A stretch of DNA of 6,085 nt, taken from Anaerolineae bacterium (GTDB lineage: Bacteria; Chloroflexota; Anaerolineae; J102). The stretch lies in contig JALWDV010000852.1 of the NCBI GenBank assembly GCA_027036755.1, positions 1-6,085 of the forward strand. Reading direction: 5' to 3'. The stretch's first letter is position 1. The number at the start of each line of letters is the position of its first letter. The position numbers were made by a program, and so were the translations under genes. Shown piece by piece: positions 5,080-6,085 of this stretch. Below the pieces are notes generated by a model. That model was not told the origin of the DNA and did not search any database. It saw nothing but the letters and a program-made list of their open reading frames with translations.

Positions 5080-5979
5080 ATGCCCAAAATCGCGTTGATC
5101 ACCGATAGCAGCAACGATCTGCCCCCCGAACTGCTGGCCCAGCATCGCATTCGAGTCGTCCCGTTGTTGATTCATTTTGGCGATGAAGAGATGACGGGCG
5201 ACCACCAGAACAGCGAGCTATTCTGGCGGCGGTTCGCCGCGGGCGAGATTCCCCGCAGCGCCGCGCCAGCGCCCGGAGCCTTCGGCCAGGTTTTCGCCGA
5301 GGCCCTGACGACCGCGGATGAGGTCATCGTCATTACCATCACAGGCAAGCACAGCAGCACCTACAACAGCGCACTCCTGGCGGCCCGTGAATTCGACGGT
5401 CGCGTGCATGTGTTCGATTCCTGGGCCATCTCCCTGGGCGTGGGCCTGCAGGTGTTGCGAGCGGCCCGGCGCATCGAGCGAGGCTGGGACGTCCCCGCCA
5501 TCCTCGCCGACCTGGCGGACGCGCGCAGCCGGCTGCGGATTCTCCTCTATCTCGATTCGCTGGAGGCCATCCAGCGGGGCGGACGCATCGCCCTGGCCAT
5601 GGGGGCCATCAAGCGCATGTCTTCGATGCTCTCCATCAGGATCATCATCGAGATGAGAGAGGGCGAGCTGGCCTTTGCCGGAGCTGTGCGCAGCCCCAAG
5701 AAGGGAATGCGCCACATCGTCGAATCCATCACCGGCAGACGGGCGGAGCGCGTGGCTGTAGCCCACACCCGAGCGCCGCAGCTCGCCGGGCAATTGGCCG
5801 ATATGGTCGCGCCCGCGCTGGCGTTCCCGCGCACCGACATCCTGGTGGCCGAAGCTGGCCCGATCCTGGGCGTGCACGGCGGCGAGCGGGCTTTCGGCGT
5901 CGCGTTTTTCGAGAAAACGATGACTCCACCGCAAAAAGGTCATTTCACCACGGAGACACGGAGGTCACGGAGAAAATAG
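5080..5979 (+). CDS. DegV/FakB-family fatty-acid-binding protein
   Basis: A 299-residue cytosolic protein of the DegV family. Members bind a fatty acid; the FakB members present it to the kinase FakA for phosphorylation and use in phospholipid synthesis. Signatures are TDSSNDLP (8-15), the ligand-loop region SAAPAPGAF (60-68), ITGKHSSTYNSA (87-98), LDSLEAIQRGGRI (158-170, a hallmark) and GVHGGERAFGVAFF with His266. The usual TSxPSP loop is changed here: Ser60 stands where Thr is common, and Ala61 where Ser is common. Residues after about 286 (HFTTETRRSRRK) are unrelated to the family and are encoded by a CACGGAG repeat that also supplies the stop. The ATG at 5080 is fixed by the MPKIALITDSS start; only a weak CAGG lies upstream. 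It lies 39 bases after the aminopeptidase and is probably in its operon. No FakA-like kinase is in view, so a role in lipid activation is inferred. Confidence 0.93.
   Translation: MPKIALITDSSNDLPPELLAQHRIRVVPLLIHFGDEEMTGDHQNSELFWRRFAAGEIPRSAAPAPGAFGQVFAEALTTADEVIVITITGKHSSTYNSALLAAREFDGRVHVFDSWAISLGVGLQVLRAARRIERGWDVPAILADLADARSRLRILLYLDSLEAIQRGGRIALAMGAIKRMSSMLSIRIIIEMREGELAFAGAVRSPKKGMRHIVESITGRRAERVAVAHTRAPQLAGQLADMVAPALAFPRTDILVAEAGPILGVHGGERAFGVAFFEKTMTPPQKGHFTTETRRSRRK
5943..5976 (+). repeat. CACGGAG dispersed repeat overlapping the DegV 3' end
   Basis: CACGGAG occurs three times in 24 bases (5949, 5957, 5966), within a stretch starting TTTCACCACGG. I recognise this pattern as a dispersed repeat found in many unrelated environmental bacteria, where it often translates as a TTE-rich or RR-rich tail on proteins. 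Here it encodes the last dozen residues of DegV and leads into the stop codon at 5977. Confidence 0.65.
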
Positions 5980-5991
5980 TGGCAGTTCACG

Positions 5992-6085
5992 GTAACTACT
6001 AAGGTAGGCCTGCTGAGCCAACGTTCAAGACAGCGTTCGTCAGTTTTGCAGCCTTGGCCGCTGGACCTGGCCCCCACCCCAGCCC
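5992..6085. mobile_element. probable left part of a second IS66-type element (runs off window)
   Basis: GTAACTACTAAGG (5992-6004) differs from the left end of the MITE at 3254 by one base in 13, and the next bases match the right end of the MITE (reverse-complemented) at 17 of 21 positions overall. The distal end is outside the window, so the boundary and any inverted repeat cannot be seen. If this is a true left end, its duplicated target would be AGTTCACG (5984-5991). The interior does not clearly match the 174-bp element, so it may be a different member or a coincidence. The last bases (GGCCCCCACCCCAGCCC) look like the start of a separate C-rich repeat. Confidence 0.35.

Noticed and set aside
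3859..5205. A 448-codon minus-strand frame opposite the aminopeptidase.
   Set aside because: The plus strand carries the complete HEXXH-E zinc site and a lipoprotein signal; the antisense product shows no domain signature and runs across the gene boundary into DegV.

Overview
This 6.1 kb, GC-rich window is ordinary bacterial chromosome. It holds four intact protein genes, separated by intergenic DNA that is unusually full of repeats. No gene fixes the taxon. The gene types, together with dispersed repeats of the CACGGAG and AACCTGTCAGG kinds, suggest an environmental Chloroflexota-like lineage. That placement is inference from memory, not a search result.

Positions 1-377 carry no convincing gene. 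They hold a series of GC-rich palindromes: an 80-base long imperfect palindrome, several hairpins and an 11-bp-stem hairpin. Two genes follow on the minus strand. One is a YhhQ-type queuosine-precursor transporter (378-1184), with a candidate promoter whose -10 hexamer overlaps the stop codon of the gene upstream. The other is a cytoplasmic calcineurin-like metallophosphoesterase with a large helical insertion (1279-2709).

The roughly 820-base divergent intergenic region (2710-3531) has no gene. It contains a small hairpin, a TGACGTTTGACG-type inverted repeat, an AT-rich hairpin and a 174-bp element (3254-3427). This element has perfect 11-bp terminal inverted repeats starting GTAA and is flanked by an exact 8-bp direct repeat. 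That is the signature of the IS66 insertion-sequence family, so it reads as a non-autonomous IS66-type MITE.

Two genes follow on the plus strand, 39 bases apart and probably co-transcribed. The first is a lipoprotein M1-family zinc aminopeptidase (3532-5040). The second is a DegV/FakB-type fatty-acid-binding protein (5080-5979), whose last dozen codons and stop lie in a CACGGAG dispersed repeat. Just after it, at 5992, a GTAACTACTAAGG motif like the MITE ends suggests that a second related element begins and runs off the window.

I see no evidence of a new multi-gene system. The most informative novelty is the MITE and its probable partial relative, followed by the remodelling of the DegV C-terminus by a repeat.
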